Shown here: piece after piece, positions 5,349 through 6,421 of the stretch
Numbering within the stretch: the stretch's first letter is position 1
How the letters are laid out: every line of letters starts with the position of its first letter
Assembly (NCBI GenBank): GCA_036269915.1
Contig: DATBDM010000129.1
Span: 1-6,421, forward strand
Direction: 5' to 3'
Length of the DNA stretch: 6,421 nt
Origin: DATBDM01 sp036269915
GTDB lineage: Bacteria; Actinomycetota; Thermoleophilia; Solirubrobacterales; Solirubrobacteraceae
Made by a program: the position numbers and the translations under genes
Notes under the pieces: generated by a model
Seen by the model: only the letters and a program-made list of their open reading frames with translations
Database searches by the model: none
Told to the model about the DNA's origin: nothing

Positions 5349-6421
5349 GTCGTGTACTCCGCGTTGATGGTCACGTACTCGTGCGAGAGGTCGGAGAAGA
5401 AGACCTCCACCTCGGCGCCCTCCCCCGGCAGCCGCACGGCGTAGTCGACCTCGGGACGGGCAACGGCCCGCGCGAGCGCGCCGGCGTCGTGCGGCACCGC
5501 CGCGCCGCCGGCGCACACCTGCACGTCCTCGATCCAGACGTCGAGCGGCAGCGGCGCCGCGTCGTGCAGCGCCGCGCCGACGGCCTGCGCGATCCGCCCC
5601 CAGTTGGGGTCGCCGCCGTGCAGCGCGGCCTTGACCAGCGGCGAGTTGGCGACCGCGCGCGCGGCGCCCGCGACCGTGCGCTCGTCGCCGCCGGTGACCG
5701 TGACCCGGCCGACGCGCAGCGCCCCTTCGCCGTCGCGGACGATCTCGAGCGCCAGCCGGCGCAGCAGCGCGTCGAGCGCCTCGCCGAGGCGCAGCTCGTC
5801 CTCGGACTCGGACTCGACCGCGACGCCGGAGGCGCCCGAGGCCTGCAGGATCACCGTGTCGTTGGTCGACAGCTGCCCATCGACCGAGACGCGGTCGAAG
5901 GAGCGCTTGACGCAGACGCCGAGCAGCAGGTCGGCGGTCTCGGGTGCGAGCGCCGCGTCCGTCTGCACGAAGCAGAGCATCGTCGCGAAGGCGGGCGAGA
6001 TCATCCCGGCCCCCTTGGCCTGAGCGCTCAGCCGGACGGTGCCGGAGGGGAGCTCGACGTCGAGCGAGACGCGCTTCGGGAACCGGTCGGTGGTCGAGAT
6101 CGCCTCGGTCAGCGCCGCGTCGCCGTCGGCGGCGAGCGCGCCGCGCGCGGCGAGGATGCCCCTGATGATCTTGTCGACGTCCAGCGGCACGCCGATCACG
6201 CCGGTCGAGGCGACCGCGACCTGGTCCTCGCGCACCCCCGAGGCCATCGCCGCGGCGCCCTGCATGCGCGCGGCGTCCTCCAGCCCGCGGCCGCCCGTCG
6301 CCGCGTTGGCGTTGCCGGAGTTCACGACGACCGTGCGGATCGCGTCCTGGCGGCAGCGCTCCTGGGTGAGCAGCACGGGCGCGGCGAGCACGCCCGAGCG
6401 GGTGTAGCGGGCCGCGCTGAC
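5345..6421 (-). CDS. argJ: Glutamate N-acetyltransferase / ornithine acetyltransferase ArgJ (5' end outside window)
   Basis: ArgJ transfers the acetyl group of N-acetylornithine to glutamate (cyclic arginine pathway); bifunctional forms also use acetyl-CoA. The frame is open to the window edge, giving 358 codons, so the true start and perhaps 35-45 N-terminal residues are missing compared with the usual 390-410. Counting from the edge, visible family motifs are TRSG (7-10), NSGNANA (34-40), the autoproteolysis segment KGAGMISPAFATML (136-149) whose threonine at 147 should become the N-terminal nucleophile of the beta chain, STNDT (185-189), HGGDPNWGRI (268-277) and the C-terminal end YVTINAEYTT. 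The key residues are intact, so the enzyme should be active and cleave itself into alpha and beta chains in the cytoplasm. Its TGA overlaps the GTG of argB by four bases, implying translational coupling. The N-acetylornithine-only and bifunctional types cannot be told apart here. Confidence 0.96.
   Translation of the reverse strand, partial: VSAARYTRSGVLAAPVLLTQERCRQDAIRTVVVNSGNANAATGGRGLEDAARMQGAAAMASGVREDQVAVASTGVIGVPLDVDKIIRGILAARGALAADGDAALTEAISTTDRFPKRVSLDVELPSGTVRLSAQAKGAGMISPAFATMLCFVQTDAALAPETADLLLGVCVKRSFDRVSVDGQLSTNDTVILQASGASGVAVESESEDELRLGEALDALLRRLALEIVRDGEGALRVGRVTVTGGDERTVAGAARAVANSPLVKAALHGGDPNWGRIAQAVGAALHDAAPLPLDVWIEDVQVCAGGAAVPHDAGALARAVARPEVDYAVRLPGEGAEVEVFFSDLSHEYVTINAEYTT

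Noticed and set aside
3361..5444. Long + strand frames opposite argD and argB
   Set aside because: The minus strand encodes intact ArgD and ArgB with all key motifs; the + strand products are low-complexity mirror frames without recognisable domains.

Overview
This is a high-GC window in which every supported gene lies on the minus strand, so the biological order runs from position 6421 down to position 1. The core is arginine biosynthesis: argJ (5' end outside the window), argB and argD are joined by two four-base GTGA stop/start overlaps, and argG lies about 1.8 kb further downstream. GC content, frequent GTG starts and the character of the accessory proteins suggest an actinomycete, most likely class Thermoleophilia (Solirubrobacterales, e.g. 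Conexibacter or Solirubrobacter relatives). The taxonomic call is an inference from remembered family resemblance and was not tested by a search.

Layout in transcription order: argJ (6421 to 5345, partial), argB (5348 to 4491), argD (4494 to 3364), a 76-base gap with a perfect inverted repeat (3318-3334), a signal-peptide-bearing Pro-rich protein with a sigma-70 region-4-like helix-turn-helix and a C-terminal membrane segment (3287 to 2118), a strong hairpin (2094-2114), an unrecognised 173-residue acidic protein (2076 to 1555), a 31-base gap, argG (1523 to 219), then after 9 bases a 54-residue single-span small protein (209 to 45). Positions 1-44 hold nothing I can support.

ArgJ provides the acetylated intermediate (and in most bacteria recycles acetyl from N-acetylornithine), ArgB phosphorylates N-acetylglutamate, ArgD makes N-acetylornithine, and ArgG joins citrulline to aspartate. 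argF and argR, which stand between argD and argG in many actinomycete clusters, are absent from this interval. Two non-arginine genes occupy the space instead. No argC or argH is visible; both could lie outside the window.

The most interesting item is the 3287-2118 gene. Its recognisable domain looks like the DNA-binding part of a sigma factor, yet it sits between an export signal and a C-terminal membrane segment, is flanked by the protein's only two cysteines, and follows a Pro-Val-Pro-Ser repeat encoded by 15-bp DNA repeats. This is a membrane- or surface-associated protein with a repurposed helix-turn-helix, of unknown function.
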